Of a stretch of DNA of 64,000 bases, positions 49,040 through 58,135 are shown piece by piece. How positions within the stretch are numbered: the stretch's first letter is position 1; every line of letters starts with the position of its first letter. A program made the translations under genes and the position numbers. The notes under the pieces are model-generated. The model ran no database searches. It saw only the letters and a program-made list of their open reading frames with translations, and was not told the origin of the DNA. Source of the DNA: Pseudochrobactrum kiredjianiae (lineage in GTDB: Bacteria; Pseudomonadota; Alphaproteobacteria; Rhizobiales; Rhizobiaceae); contig NZ_JAUCBM010000005.1 in the NCBI RefSeq assembly GCF_030362795.1, forward strand, positions 1 to 64,000, written 5' to 3'.

Positions 49040-49122
49040 CTGCAAATGGCAATTTTCTGTGCTTCGGTACTCACGTACTATCAGTACGCTCCGTTCCGAT
49101 GCTCGCAAATCACCATTTTCGC
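49040..49122. repeat. Repeat family C, copy 1
   Basis: 83 nt beginning CTGCAAATGGC and ending CACCATTTTCGC, with outer AAATGG/CCATTT arms and an inner pair of GTAC palindromes flanking CTCCGTTCCG. It starts 30 bp after the VOC stop. The second copy is at 61947-62030, also just after a stop codon on the same strand. Confidence 0.7.
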
Positions 49123-49166
49123 TGGCGTCTGCCGCTTTTTGATACAGATACAAATGCTCTGGAATG

Positions 49167-49204
49167 TAAAAGCCCCGCCTGAATTTTCAGGCGGGGCTTT
49201 TTTA
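49167..49204. terminator. Two-way terminator after purB and the VOC gene
   Basis: AAAAGCCCCGCCTGA and TCAGGCGGGGCTTTT form a perfect 15-bp stem with a short loop and T runs on both strands, 20 bp beyond the purB stop. Confidence 0.92.
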
Positions 49205-49224
49205 TTGCTTGAATATAAGCTGGA

Positions 49225-50526
49225 TTACTTAAAAACGCGGTTGAAAATCGTATCAATGTGCTTGGTATGATAAGCGAGATCAAATTTCTCGCGGATCTGC
49301 TCTTCGGAGAGTGCTGCGCGAACTTCCGCATCAGCAAGCAGTTCTTCAAGGAAGTCTTTACCTTGTTCCCAGACTTTCATCGCATTGCGCTGTACCAGAC
49401 GGTATGAATCTTCACGGGATACGCCTGCCTGAGTGAGCGCCAGCAGTACACGCTGCGAATGTACCAGACCACGGAACTTGTTCAGGTTGTTCATCATGTT
49501 TTCAGGATAAACAAGCAGCTTCTCGATTACGCCGGTCAGACGGGCGAGGGCGAAGTCGAGCGTGATCGTCGCATCAGGGCCGATCATGCGCTCAACGGAG
49601 GAGTGCGAAATATCGCGCTCATGCCACAGAGCCACGTTTTCCATTGCAGGCAGCGCCATCGAGCGAACCATGCGGGCAAGACCGGTAAGGTTTTCTGTCA
49701 GCACCGGATTGCGCTTATGCGGCATTGCAGAAGAACCCTTCTGACCCGGTGAGAAATATTCTTCTGCTTCCAGCACTTCTGTGCGCTGCAAATGACGAAT
49801 TTCAACCGACAGGCGCTCAACAGAGGATGCGATAACCGCCAGAACCGAGAAATACATGGCATGACGATCACGCGGGATAACCTGCGTGGAAACCGGCTCG
49901 GCTTTCATGCCGAGCGACTTGGCAACATGTTCTTCAACGCGCGGGTCGATATTGGCGAATGTGCCAACCGCACCGGAGATTGCGCAGGTCGCGATTTCTT
50001 CACGTGCTGCAACCAGACGGGCGCGGCAGCGTTCAAATTCTGCATAGGCCAGTGCCATTTTAACGCCGAAAGTGATCGGTTCAGCGTGGATACCATGGCT
50101 GCGGCCGATGGTGATGGTATCTTTATGCTCGTAAGCACGGGTTTTCAGCGCTGCCAGCAGCTTGTCGAGATCAGCGAGCAGCAGGTCACTTGCACGCATC
50201 AGCTGCACGTTGAAGCAAGTGTCGAGAACGTCCGACGAAGTCATACCCTGATGGATGAAACGGCTGTCAGGACCAACAAATTCAGCAAGATGGGTGAGGA
50301 ATGCGATCACGTCATGTTTGGTGACAGCTTCGATCTCATCAATACGGGCAACATCAAACTTGGCCGCGCCGCCTTTTTCCCAGATGGTTTTTGCGGATTC
50401 TTTCGGGATAACGCCGATTTCAGCCAGCGCATCGCAGGCATGAGCTTCAATCTCAAACCAGATGCGGAATTTGGTTTCCGGCGACCAGATGGCAACCATT
50501 TCAGGGCGGGAATAGCGCGGGATCAT
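49225..50526 (-). CDS. purB: Adenylosuccinate lyase
   Basis: Acts twice in purine synthesis, releasing fumarate from SAICAR and from adenylosuccinate. The 433 residues start MIPRYSRPEMVAIWSPE and contain TSSDVLDTC, the catalytic-region GRSHGIHAEP and the fumarase-superfamily signature GSSAMPHKRNP. It lies in the same neighbourhood as purC, purS, purQ and purL but is separated from them by four other genes. Confidence 0.97.
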   Translation of the reverse strand: MIPRYSRPEMVAIWSPETKFRIWFEIEAHACDALAEIGVIPKESAKTIWEKGGAAKFDVARIDEIEAVTKHDVIAFLTHLAEFVGPDSRFIHQGMTSSDVLDTCFNVQLMRASDLLLADLDKLLAALKTRAYEHKDTITIGRSHGIHAEPITFGVKMALAYAEFERCRARLVAAREEIATCAISGAVGTFANIDPRVEEHVAKSLGMKAEPVSTQVIPRDRHAMYFSVLAVIASSVERLSVEIRHLQRTEVLEAEEYFSPGQKGSSAMPHKRNPVLTENLTGLARMVRSMALPAMENVALWHERDISHSSVERMIGPDATITLDFALARLTGVIEKLLVYPENMMNNLNKFRGLVHSQRVLLALTQAGVSREDSYRLVQRNAMKVWEQGKDFLEELLADAEVRAALSEEQIREKFDLAYHTKHIDTIFNRVFK

Positions 50527-50605
50527 GTGCGTTTCCTAAAGTAACTAGATGGGAGAACCGGTGAACCGGTCGTTTTAAAAATTTCAGGCGGATATTTGGT
50601 TTATT

Positions 50606-50651
50606 TACGTATTTTTACGGAAAACCGGTTCCCACTTTTCCTATAATACTC
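50606..50651. repeat. Diverged CCGAAAACCGG-type hairpin between rpe and purB
   Basis: Contains GGAAAACCGGTTCCCACTTTTC, the core of the second hairpin of the composite repeats (compare 37425-37467), with outer arms CGTATT/AATACT. The 40-nt partner hairpin is not clearly present here. Confidence 0.5.
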
Positions 50652-50672
50652 GCCCGCCTGTTAATCAAAATC

Positions 50673-51350
50673 TTATGCGCGGCCTTGTTCGGCAGCTTTG
50701 CGGATTGCCTCGACATTCGTGCGGTAACCTTCAAGATTACCGGCTTTATAAATGGAGGAACCGGCCACCAGAGAATTGGCACCGGCTTTTGCAGCAGCAC
50801 CGGCATTTTCTGCGGTAACACCACCGTCAATCTGCAAATCAATCGGGCGGTTGCCGATGAGCGCATTGAGCTGCGTAATCTTCGGCAGCATGGAGGTGAT
50901 GAATTTCTGACCGCCGAAGCCCGGATTAACTGTCATTGCCAGAATGAGATCAACATCATCAATCACATTTTCAAGCACAGAGGCAGGGGTGCCCGGATTG
51001 ATCGCTACACCGGCTTTTTTGCCGAGGTTGCGGATTGCTTGCAGCGAGCGGTGCAGGTGAGGGCCAGCCTCGGCATGAATTGTGATGATGTCCGAACCGG
51101 CTTTGGCAAAGGCTTCCAGATAAGGATCACAAGGGGCAATCATCAAATGCGTGTCGAACACTGCATCTGTGTGCGGGCGGATTGCCTTTACCACATCCGG
51201 ACCAAAGGTGATATTTGGAACAAAGTGACCATCCATCACGTCGATATGAATCCAGTCTGCACCAGCTGTCACAACATCTTTGATTTCCTGACCGAGCTTG
51301 GAAAAGTCAGAAGCGAGAATAGAAGGTGCAATGATAATCGGGCGGGACAT
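50673..51350 (-). CDS. rpe: Ribulose-phosphate 3-epimerase
   Basis: Interconverts ribulose 5-phosphate and xylulose 5-phosphate in the pentose phosphate pathway. The 225 residues form a TIM barrel with [17 protein letters not shown] at the start, the metal-binding [17 protein letters not shown], and [13 protein letters not shown], all diagnostic; the final phosphate-binding [19 protein letters not shown] is present. It lies upstream of purB on the same strand, with a repeat in between. Confidence 0.96.
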   Translation of the reverse strand: MSRPIIIAPSILASDFSKLGQEIKDVVTAGADWIHIDVMDGHFVPNITFGPDVVKAIRPHTDAVFDTHLMIAPCDPYLEAFAKAGSDIITIHAEAGPHLHRSLQAIRNLGKKAGVAINPGTPASVLENVIDDVDLILAMTVNPGFGGQKFITSMLPKITQLNALIGNRPIDLQIDGGVTAENAGAAAKAGANSLVAGSSIYKAGNLEGYRTNVEAIRKAAEQGRA

Positions 51351-51464
51351 GAGGAGATCCTTGTTTCTAAGCCTTGAGCGAGGTTCTGTTCCGTTTGCAG
51401 GCGGTTAGCATGCTATGCGTGTCCATACAAGTTTATGTGAGGTCGCATATAGCTAAAGTTGCGG

Positions 51465-52388
51465 TTAGCCCCAGCGTTTGTGGAACCACATCCATTGACC
51501 GGGATATTCGCGTACCCAGCCCTCAACCGTATCATTGAGCAACTGAGCTGTGGCGGCAATATCAACCTGACCGCTTTCATCACGCGGCAGTTCCATGCGT
51601 TCCGACAATTCCAGCCGGTAGCGACCGCCGGGCAAACGGATACAGCGTGCCGGATAAACATCACAATCATACTGACGTGCCAGCTTTGCCAAAAGCGGAT
51701 TGGTTTTAACAGGCTGATTAAAGAATGTGCTTGGAACGCCGCGGGCAAATTTCTGGTCAACCAGCATGCCAACATTGTCATTCTGACCGAGTACCGCTGC
51801 CAGCGACCATGCCGCACCGGCTTTGGACGGCACCAGATGTCCCATATTGGTGCGGCGTGCTTTCAGCACTTTGCGGGCGACAAACGGATTGTTCGGCGGA
51901 CGGAAGAGGGCGGTAACATTGAGGCCGAAAGTTGCAGCGCAAATAGGCAGTAGTTCAAAATTACCGGTATGCGCGGTGAAGAAAATATGCGGCTTCTTCT
52001 CATCGAGCAGACGGCGGAAGATTTCTTCGCCCTCAACTTCAATCAGGCCTTTTTCTTTCGCGTCCGGATCAAAATCAAAGATTGCATCGAGAAAGACATA
52101 TTCAGCCAGCAAGCGCGCCATGCTGTCCCACATTTCCAGCGCGATTTCTTCAATCTCCTGAGGCGATTTCTCAGGATAGGCATTGGCGAGATTGCGTGTT
52201 GCCACTTTATGACGTGACGACAACGGGCCGATTTTGCGTGCAACCCACGCAGAAAAACGAATGGCGGCTTTGGCTGGCAGCAAACGTAAGAATGCCAGCA
52301 GAAGAAAGACTGCCTGCGCCCATAGCCAGTAATTGGCAATTTTCAATTTTTGCCAATATTTGAACGCAAGGAGTTTCAGCTTGAACAT
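51465..52388 (-). CDS. lpxXL: Lipid A acyltransferase of the LpxL/HtrB family, probable LpxXL
   Basis: Transfers a secondary acyl chain to lipid A at the inner membrane; in Rhizobium the LpxXL enzyme uses the 27-hydroxy C28 chain carried by AcpXL. The 307 residues have one N-terminal hydrophobic segment (about 22-38) and the catalytic HX4E motif H140-E145 in AHTGNFE, followed by ALFRPPNNPF. Being last in the acpXL cluster supports the LpxXL name, but a shorter-chain specificity cannot be excluded from sequence. Confidence 0.85.
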   Translation of the reverse strand: MFKLKLLAFKYWQKLKIANYWLWAQAVFLLLAFLRLLPAKAAIRFSAWVARKIGPLSSRHKVATRNLANAYPEKSPQEIEEIALEMWDSMARLLAEYVFLDAIFDFDPDAKEKGLIEVEGEEIFRRLLDEKKPHIFFTAHTGNFELLPICAATFGLNVTALFRPPNNPFVARKVLKARRTNMGHLVPSKAGAAWSLAAVLGQNDNVGMLVDQKFARGVPSTFFNQPVKTNPLLAKLARQYDCDVYPARCIRLPGGRYRLELSERMELPRDESGQVDIAATAQLLNDTVEGWVREYPGQWMWFHKRWG

Positions 52389-52414
52389 AAAGTGCCTTAA
52401 GTCTGGATAAATTT

Positions 52415-52461
52415 ACAGCGTCCTGTGTTTTCGAGCCTATTCCGAAAACACAGGACGCTGT
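52415..52461. repeat. Perfect 19-bp inverted repeat between adh and lpxXL
   Basis: ACAGCGTCCTGTGTTTTCG (52415-52433) and its exact complement (52443-52461) surround a nine-base loop. No T run follows on the minus strand, so it may be a palindromic repeat of a separate family or an mRNA processing hairpin in the lipid A cluster. Confidence 0.75.
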
Positions 52462-52487
52462 CATAAATACGCGTTAAAAACGCAGGA

Positions 52488-53516
52488 TCAATCAATCGTC
52501 AGAATGATTTTGCCGAAGACGTCACGGCTTTCCATACGCTTCAAAACACTGTCGATCTGGTCAAAGCCAACCACAGTATCAATTACTGGAGAGACAACGC
52601 CCTGCGCCATTTTCTGCATAGCATCGGCCATGTTTTCCATGCGGCAACCAAACGAGCCAAACAATTTGAGCTGCTGCTGGAACAGCATCATCAGGTTCAT
52701 GCTGGTGGAAACACCGGAGGTGGAGCCGCAAGTTACCAGACGGCCACCGCGCTTGAGCGACAGCATCGAACCAGCCCATGTATCGGCACCAACATGCTCG
52801 AACACCACGTCGACGCCTTTTTTCTTGGTGAGCTTACGCATCACGCCTTCAAAGCGGTCTTCACGGTAGTTGATAACGTGATCTGCACCAAGTGCTTTGG
52901 CTTTTTCGATTTTATCATCAGAGCCGACAGTGGTGTAAACGGTGCAACCCATTTTCTTAGCAAGCTGAATAGCAGCAGTACCAATGCCTGAACCACCGGC
53001 CTGAATCAGGATGCTTTCACCCGGCTGCAGCTTGGCATTGTCGAACAGCATATGTTCAACCGTGCCGAAAGTGACAGGAGCAACAGCCGCACCAATAGCA
53101 TCAACACCCGGAGGTGCTGCGACCAGCAAACGGGCTGGCAGGTTCACGGCTTCACAGGCAAAACCATCAAGATGGAAACCATGCACACCTGAAACATGTT
53201 CGCAAAGATTGTCGCGGCCTTCGCGGCAGGCTTTACACAGGCCACAGGTGCGTGCGCCGTAGATCGACACCAGCTGCCCCGGAAGCACATTGGATACGCC
53301 TTCACCGATGGCGGTGACAACGCCGGATGCTTCCGCACCGATGACCAGAGGCATTTTACGCTTGGCAAAAGCCATGCCGCGCCAGCCCCATACGTCGATA
53401 TGGTTGAGGGCAACCGCTTTAATATTGACGGTAACTTCACCAAAGCCCGGCTTTTCAGGAGCCGGAATATCGGTGATTTCCAAACGGCGGTCATCTAGGA
53501 GCTGTAAAGCGCGCAT
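52488..53516 (-). CDS. Zinc-binding-dehydrogenase-like oxidoreductase of the AcpXL cluster
   Basis: A 342-residue medium-chain dehydrogenase/reductase. The structural-zinc cysteines are present in CGLCKACREGRDNLC, and the NAD(P) fold in QAGGSGIGTAAIQLA. The residue that would be the first catalytic-zinc Cys (around NHIDVWGWRG) is Asn, so it more likely works as an enoyl reductase or quinone-type reductase than as an alcohol dehydrogenase. The gene corresponds to adh2XL of rhizobial clusters, where a role in very-long-chain acyl synthesis is assumed. Confidence 0.85.
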   Translation of the reverse strand: MRALQLLDDRRLEITDIPAPEKPGFGEVTVNIKAVALNHIDVWGWRGMAFAKRKMPLVIGAEASGVVTAIGEGVSNVLPGQLVSIYGARTCGLCKACREGRDNLCEHVSGVHGFHLDGFACEAVNLPARLLVAAPPGVDAIGAAVAPVTFGTVEHMLFDNAKLQPGESILIQAGGSGIGTAAIQLAKKMGCTVYTTVGSDDKIEKAKALGADHVINYREDRFEGVMRKLTKKKGVDVVFEHVGADTWAGSMLSLKRGGRLVTCGSTSGVSTSMNLMMLFQQQLKLFGSFGCRMENMADAMQKMAQGVVSPVIDTVVGFDQIDSVLKRMESRDVFGKIILTID

Positions 53517-53565
53517 ATTGTGATCTTATCCTTATTATTTTGAGTGCCTGATCGGAGTTGCGCGC

Positions 53566-54840
53566 TTAAAGCGGCGCTGCAACCACGAGGCTGGCATTCT
53601 GACCGCCAAAGCCGAACGAGTTCGACAGAATGGCGGTAACATTAGCATCCCGTTTTACATTAGGCACCACGTCAAGCGGAATAGCCGGATCAGGATTGTC
53701 GTAATTGACGGTCGGCGGCAAGGTGCCTGTCTGAATGGTCAGCAGCGAGAACACGGCTTCAATCGCACCGGCAGCAGTCAGTGTATGACCGATCATCGAT
53801 TTGTTGGAAGAGACCGGAATTGAGCTGATGCGTTCACCGAAGACGGAGGACAGAGTGTGATACTCCATCTTGTCATTTTCTGGTGTCGATGTGCCATGCG
53901 CGTTGACATAGCTGATATCGTCAATGGTCAGACCGGCATCATCCAGTGCTGCACGCACAGTTGCGATAGCCGGTGAAGCATCAGGGCTGGAGCGGGTGCG
54001 GTGGAAATCATCCGCTTTTTCACCGCAGCCTTTGAGAATGCCGAGGATTTTTGCACCACGAGCAATTGCGCTTTCCAGCGATTCCATCACCAGTGCGCCG
54101 GAACCTTCAGCCATGGTGAAACCATCGCGATCCTTGCTGAATGGCTTGGAAGCCTTATGCGGCTGATCATTCTGGGTGGACAGAGCCGAGAGCAGCGAGA
54201 AGCGGATCAGGGCTTCAGCCGATACGGAACCGTCAGTGCCGATAGCCAGAACGCGATCGCTTTCGCCACGGCGAATGGCTTCAACGCCGGACTGAATAGC
54301 CGTAGCACCCGAAGCACAAGCGGTGGACATAGTCACCGGCAGGCCGCGTGTGCCGAAAATATCGGCCAGACGCTCGGCAATATAGCCGAACTGTGTAGTG
54401 TTAAATTCGTCCATACGCGGATTGGCACGGCAAGCTTCCAGCAGCAACTGATAGCTTGGCTCACCTTGATTTTTCACCAGAGCATCCAGTGCAAAGCGGC
54501 TTTTCCAGTCCAGTTCAACCGGCGGTGCTGCCAGAAACAGCGGGCCACCGAAGTCAGTGACCGACAGGCCGGATTGGGCAATGGCTTCTTCACCGGCGAG
54601 ACGTGCCAGTTTTTCAGACAGAGCAGATGCGCCGATTGTGCTTTCCGGCAGGAAATCCACAGTACCAGCGATGCGGGTTTTGAGATTCTCAGTTGGGAAA
54701 CGATTGATTTCGTGAATACCGGACTGACCGCCGGTCAGGGCGTTCCAGTTATCTTCTTTGCCGGTTCCCAGCGGGGAAACAACACCGGCGCCGGTAATGG
54801 CAACGAGAGGGCGGCCGAGATGATCGGTAAATTTGGACAT
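53566..54840 (-). CDS. Beta-ketoacyl-ACP synthase, FabF1XL type
   Basis: Extends acyl chains on ACP by condensation with malonyl-ACP. The 424 residues hold the full triad: C175 in STACASGAT, H315 in NAHGTSTPEND and H352 in MIGHTLTAAGA. The N-terminal RPLVAITGAGVVSPLG is typical of FabF. In the AcpXL cluster it should build the C28 acyl chain of lipid A. It follows the second, cysteine-less paralogue by 12 bp, which suggests a paired function. Confidence 0.92.
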   Translation of the reverse strand: MSKFTDHLGRPLVAITGAGVVSPLGTGKEDNWNALTGGQSGIHEINRFPTENLKTRIAGTVDFLPESTIGASALSEKLARLAGEEAIAQSGLSVTDFGGPLFLAAPPVELDWKSRFALDALVKNQGEPSYQLLLEACRANPRMDEFNTTQFGYIAERLADIFGTRGLPVTMSTACASGATAIQSGVEAIRRGESDRVLAIGTDGSVSAEALIRFSLLSALSTQNDQPHKASKPFSKDRDGFTMAEGSGALVMESLESAIARGAKILGILKGCGEKADDFHRTRSSPDASPAIATVRAALDDAGLTIDDISYVNAHGTSTPENDKMEYHTLSSVFGERISSIPVSSNKSMIGHTLTAAGAIEAVFSLLTIQTGTLPPTVNYDNPDPAIPLDVVPNVKRDANVTAILSNSFGFGGQNASLVVAAPL

Positions 54841-54852
54841 GATGAACTCCGA

Positions 54853-56016
54853 TCAGGCTTTAACAATAATAGCTGCACCCTCGGAGCGGGTGGCTCCGAC
54901 AGTGAGTGCTGTGGCGCGATCCAGCGCACCGCTGCGTGCTGCTTCATCACCGGATAGCGGCGCAAAAGCTTCGCCTTTCCAGACACTGAGCGCGGCAAGA
55001 GCAAGAGCCAGCGGGAACTGGGCTTCGCGCATATGCCCGAACAGGCCGGATACGCCACGATAGCTGGCACCTTTAGCGCTCAAAGCGGCTTTTTCTGCGG
55101 CTGTCGGTTGATGAGCGCCGGATGCGCCTGTAACAACAAAGCTGTTATCTTCAATCAGCGCGGAAACAGCAGCGGTAAGGTCTTCCTTGGCGCGACGAAT
55201 TTGGCCACTGGAGATAGATGCGATTTCACCATAGGCGCGAGCGCCACGGGCTTTGGCATGTTCGGCTTCTTCGAGAACGAGGAAGATGCCGCCGGAACCG
55301 GTGATCATGCCGCCGCCCTGGGAGCCTTCACGCGCCCAGACCGGAGCCCAGCCGTCGGACTTCAGGAAGCCGCCAAGCTCGTGGCCGAGCAGCATGTCGA
55401 AATGTTCAGCATTATAAGAACCGCCAACGAGCGCATGCGTGCTCTGGCCGGTGCGGATGCGGGCTGCTGCGGTTTCCACAGCGGAAATGCCTGAGCCTTC
55501 TTCGCCCATGAATGTGCGCGATGATCCGGTAACTTTATGAACAATTGAAATATTACCGGCAAGAAGGTTGGAAAGCTGAGCCAGAAACAGCGTCGGGCGC
55601 AGTTCTGTGGAGAGCTTTTCGTTGAGCATCATGCCTGGACTATTATTGCCACGGCCTGCATCGAGAATTTGTGTGTCGACGCTGATATCGCGTTCGCCGC
55701 CACCGGCGCTCACAATCATATCCATCGTCGAGCAAAGCGCTTCATTTTCTTCAATACCGGCATCTTGCAGGGCAAGACCTGCCGCATAGGTGCCGAGACG
55801 CTGCCATGTTTCCATCTGGCGCTGGTCTGAGCGTTTTGGGATCTGCTGTGACCAGTCAACTTCGCTTAAGGGATGAACTGTGTAAGGAGCGAAATTCTCT
55901 GTATCGAGCTTCGGTTGCACATCCTTCGAGGTGAGGGCAGACCAATGGGCATCCACACCTTCACCCAGAGAGGTGATGAGGCCGATGCCGGTGATGAGAA
56001 CTTTTTTGCTGTGCAT
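54853..56016 (-). CDS. Beta-ketoacyl-ACP-synthase-like protein without catalytic Cys, FabF2XL type
   Basis: A 387-residue thiolase-fold protein, beginning KKVLITGIGLITSLGEG as FabF does. Aligning GEEGSGISAVET with the FabF active-site stretch puts Glu173 where the nucleophilic Cys should be. The first His motif is changed to GAHQPTAAEK, and the second survives as GLFGHMREAQ. It therefore cannot act as an ordinary condensing enzyme and may be a chain-length-factor-like partner of the next gene, 12 bp downstream. The cluster position matches fabF2XL of rhizobia. Confidence 0.88.
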   Translation of the reverse strand: MHSKKVLITGIGLITSLGEGVDAHWSALTSKDVQPKLDTENFAPYTVHPLSEVDWSQQIPKRSDQRQMETWQRLGTYAAGLALQDAGIEENEALCSTMDMIVSAGGGERDISVDTQILDAGRGNNSPGMMLNEKLSTELRPTLFLAQLSNLLAGNISIVHKVTGSSRTFMGEEGSGISAVETAAARIRTGQSTHALVGGSYNAEHFDMLLGHELGGFLKSDGWAPVWAREGSQGGGMITGSGGIFLVLEEAEHAKARGARAYGEIASISSGQIRRAKEDLTAAVSALIEDNSFVVTGASGAHQPTAAEKAALSAKGASYRGVSGLFGHMREAQFPLALALAALSVWKGEAFAPLSGDEAARSGALDRATALTVGATRSEGAAIIVKA

Positions 56017-56235
56017 GAGCTGCTCGCTTGATTTCCGGTCGTTACTTACCCGAAGGCAGGATCTGACAGTGGACTGATATCCAAAGGGGCAATCGCCCCA
56101 AATGACTGTTTAACCCAAATAGCTATTTAACAATGACAAAAGCCGCATCAAGCGGCGATCAATGTTTTGTGATTGATTATCACATTTAGTAGTCCGTCGT
56201 GTTTAAGAAAACACGAGGTTACATGCCACTGCCTG

Positions 56236-56277
56236 TAAAAAGACGCGCAGCATGGCTTTTTATCCACACTGCGCGTC
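56236..56277 (-). terminator. Terminator between acpXL and fabF2
   Basis: On the minus strand GACGCGCAG (56277-56269) pairs with CTGCGCGTC (56250-56242) and is followed by TTTTTAC. It lies 14 bp beyond the acpXL stop, so most acpXL message may end here; the next 220 bp to fabF2 hold no gene. Confidence 0.8.
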
Positions 56278-56290
56278 AATTTAACTTAAA

Positions 56291-56572
56291 TTAAGCCTGC
56301 TTGGCAGCGACGAGTTCGTCGATTTTGGCGCAGAGATTCTTCAGAACGAAGTAAGCTTCAGTATCGGCTTTGCCTTCGTTAACTTCCTGAGTCCACTGTT
56401 CCAGAGGAATTTTGATGCCGAAAGCTTTATCAATCGCGAAAACGATATCGAGGAAATCGAGGCTATCAATGCCCAGATCATCGATTGTGTGGCTTTCTGG
56501 CGTAATGGAAGCGCGGTCAATTTCGCTGGTTTCAGCAATAATATCAGCTACTTTGTCAAATGTTGAGGACAA
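56291..56572 (-). CDS. acpXL: Acyl carrier protein AcpXL
   Basis: Special ACP that carries the 27-hydroxyoctacosanoyl chain for lipid A. The 93-residue length, longer than the usual 78, and the sequence [18 protein letters not shown] with S37 as the phosphopantetheine site are typical of AcpXL. The C-terminal extension includes [20 protein letters not shown]. It is the first gene of the cluster acpXL-fabF2-fabF1-adh-lpxXL and is followed by a terminator. Confidence 0.95.
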   Translation of the reverse strand: MSSTFDKVADIIAETSEIDRASITPESHTIDDLGIDSLDFLDIVFAIDKAFGIKIPLEQWTQEVNEGKADTEAYFVLKNLCAKIDELVAAKQA

Positions 56573-57048
56573 TTTGATAATCCTTGTATCAGGCCCGAAC
56601 CAGCAGGCATCGTTGTTTAATCAGGGCGTGTCTAGCGTTTTTCGCTCAAAAGGGAAAGATATATTCCCCCTCTGAGTAAGACCCTGAGAATATGAAGCTC
56701 ACCGGCTTATACTATTTTGCCACAGCAAAAGCTAAATACGATGAGCGATCTTTGCACAGAACCATTCCTGACCTGACATATGAGGCAGGAAAAACGCTGC
56801 TTTTAAAAACTACACTCGTCCGGTCTGAAAACTGTTTCAGATGCTCCGGTTGATTTTTCATATTGCGCAAATTTATGAAGAAATCAGTAAGAGTTTGGTA
56901 ATGCGTAAAACAAATAATCAGAGCGGTTTCAACGATTCAATTATAACTGACATAACTGGAACCGCTCACTATTTATACATCACTGTGGGAATCACAGATG
57001 ATGTATAGCGCAGATTTCATGCGGCATTACAGATAAGTATGGTGAAAT
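56573..57048. other. 476-bp divergent region between acpXL and the AEC gene
   Basis: No gene is seen. It contains a degenerate copy of the palindromic repeat (56920-56967) and AT-rich sequence. Promoters for acpXL (minus) and the AEC transporter (plus) are expected here but were not identified with confidence. Confidence 0.4.
56920..56967. repeat. Degenerate palindromic repeat, AGAGCGGTTTC type
   Basis: GAGCGGTTTC at one end and GGAACCGCTC at the other pair with one mismatch across about 27 bp. The flanking ATGCGTAAAACAAATAATC resembles the reverse of the linker in the composite repeats at 27658 and 37369. It is a probable old copy. Confidence 0.5.
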
Positions 57049-58005
57049 ATGGGTCTCGCGGCTACAATTACAATCATCTTCAGCATCATTATGCTTGGCT
57101 ACATATTTGCACGCTTGAAGATTTTAAGCGATGCGACCGGCGATGGTCTTGCTGATTTTGTTTTTGTGGTATCCACGCCGCTGCTGTTATTCCGCACAAT
57201 GATGACTGCCGACTTCAGTATGGGAAGCCCGTGGGAACTATGGCTGGTCTATTTTACCGGCGTGATCGTGGCATGGACAGCCGCGCATTGCGGCATAAGG
57301 TGGATGTTCGGCCGCGACCGGCGCGCAGGCGTTGTGGCTGGTGTGACCGGAGCTTTCTCTAATCTGGTCTTTCTCGGTATGCCGCTTATGCTCGGTGTTT
57401 ACGGGCAAGAGGGGCTTGTTATCATCTCGCTGATTATCTCGGTTCATATGCCCTTGATGATGGCTGCATCGCTGATGCTCAATGAATGGGCGTTGCGCAA
57501 AGATGGTGTTATCAGCGGCGAGACCGGCAAGTTAGATACGATCATCAAATTTTTCACGACCTTGCTACGTAATCCGCTGGTGATTGGTATTCTTAGCGGC
57601 TGGCTGGTGCGCCTTTCAGGCTTTTCGATTCCGCAATTGCCGATGCAGTTGATTTCGATGCTGGCCGATGTTTCGGGGCCTCTGGCTCTGTTCGCTATGG
57701 GAATGGGGCTGAAGAAATTCGGCATTTCCGGCAATGTCATGGCTGCTGGCGTGAATGCATCTTTCAAACTGCTGCTGATGCCTGCCGTGGTTTTTGCGGC
57801 TGCGTGGTTTGTTGGTCTGCCGCCTTTAACTGCTAAGGTTGCGATTACCGCTGCGGCGCTGCCGTCCGGCGTCAATTCCTATCTGATTGCCACACGATTC
57901 GGCGTCGGGCAGGGGCTGTCTTCAACCTCGATGGTGCTGGCAACGGCGGCCTCTGCTCTGACACTGGCAATGTGGATTGCTCTGGCGCAGGCCGTCTGGG
58001 GTTGA
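57049..58005 (+). CDS. AEC-family transporter (auxin-efflux-carrier type)
   Basis: An inner-membrane permease of about ten hydrophobic segments in 318 residues; bacterial members export or import organic acids such as malate or malonate. Family traits include IFARLKILSDATGDGLADFVFVVSTPLLLFRTM (residues about 19-51) and the C-terminal GVNSYLIATRFGVGQGLSSTSMVLAT region. Substrate unknown. It precedes the semialdehyde dehydrogenase gene by 130 bp on the same strand. Confidence 0.87.
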   Translation: MGLAATITIIFSIIMLGYIFARLKILSDATGDGLADFVFVVSTPLLLFRTMMTADFSMGSPWELWLVYFTGVIVAWTAAHCGIRWMFGRDRRAGVVAGVTGAFSNLVFLGMPLMLGVYGQEGLVIISLIISVHMPLMMAASLMLNEWALRKDGVISGETGKLDTIIKFFTTLLRNPLVIGILSGWLVRLSGFSIPQLPMQLISMLADVSGPLALFAMGMGLKKFGISGNVMAAGVNASFKLLLMPAVVFAAAWFVGLPPLTAKVAITAAALPSGVNSYLIATRFGVGQGLSSTSMVLATAASALTLAMWIALAQAVWG

Positions 58006-58135
58006 GGCGGTTGTTGTAGCGCTATAATTCCACGCTTTCCCTTGACTTTAGGCCAGTGTCATCCCTTGAATGGAACGGGAAAACAAGCATGTAAATATGA
58101 GGAAATTTGCATGTATTGTCTTGAGGAGAGAGAGT

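Noticed and set aside
49792-50544. 250-codon plus-strand frame opposite purB
   Set aside because: Antisense shadow of purB without a ribosome binding site or domain.
54001-54957. 318-codon plus-strand frame opposite the two fabF genes
   Set aside because: Antisense shadow; runs across the junction of two certain genes and has no known motif.
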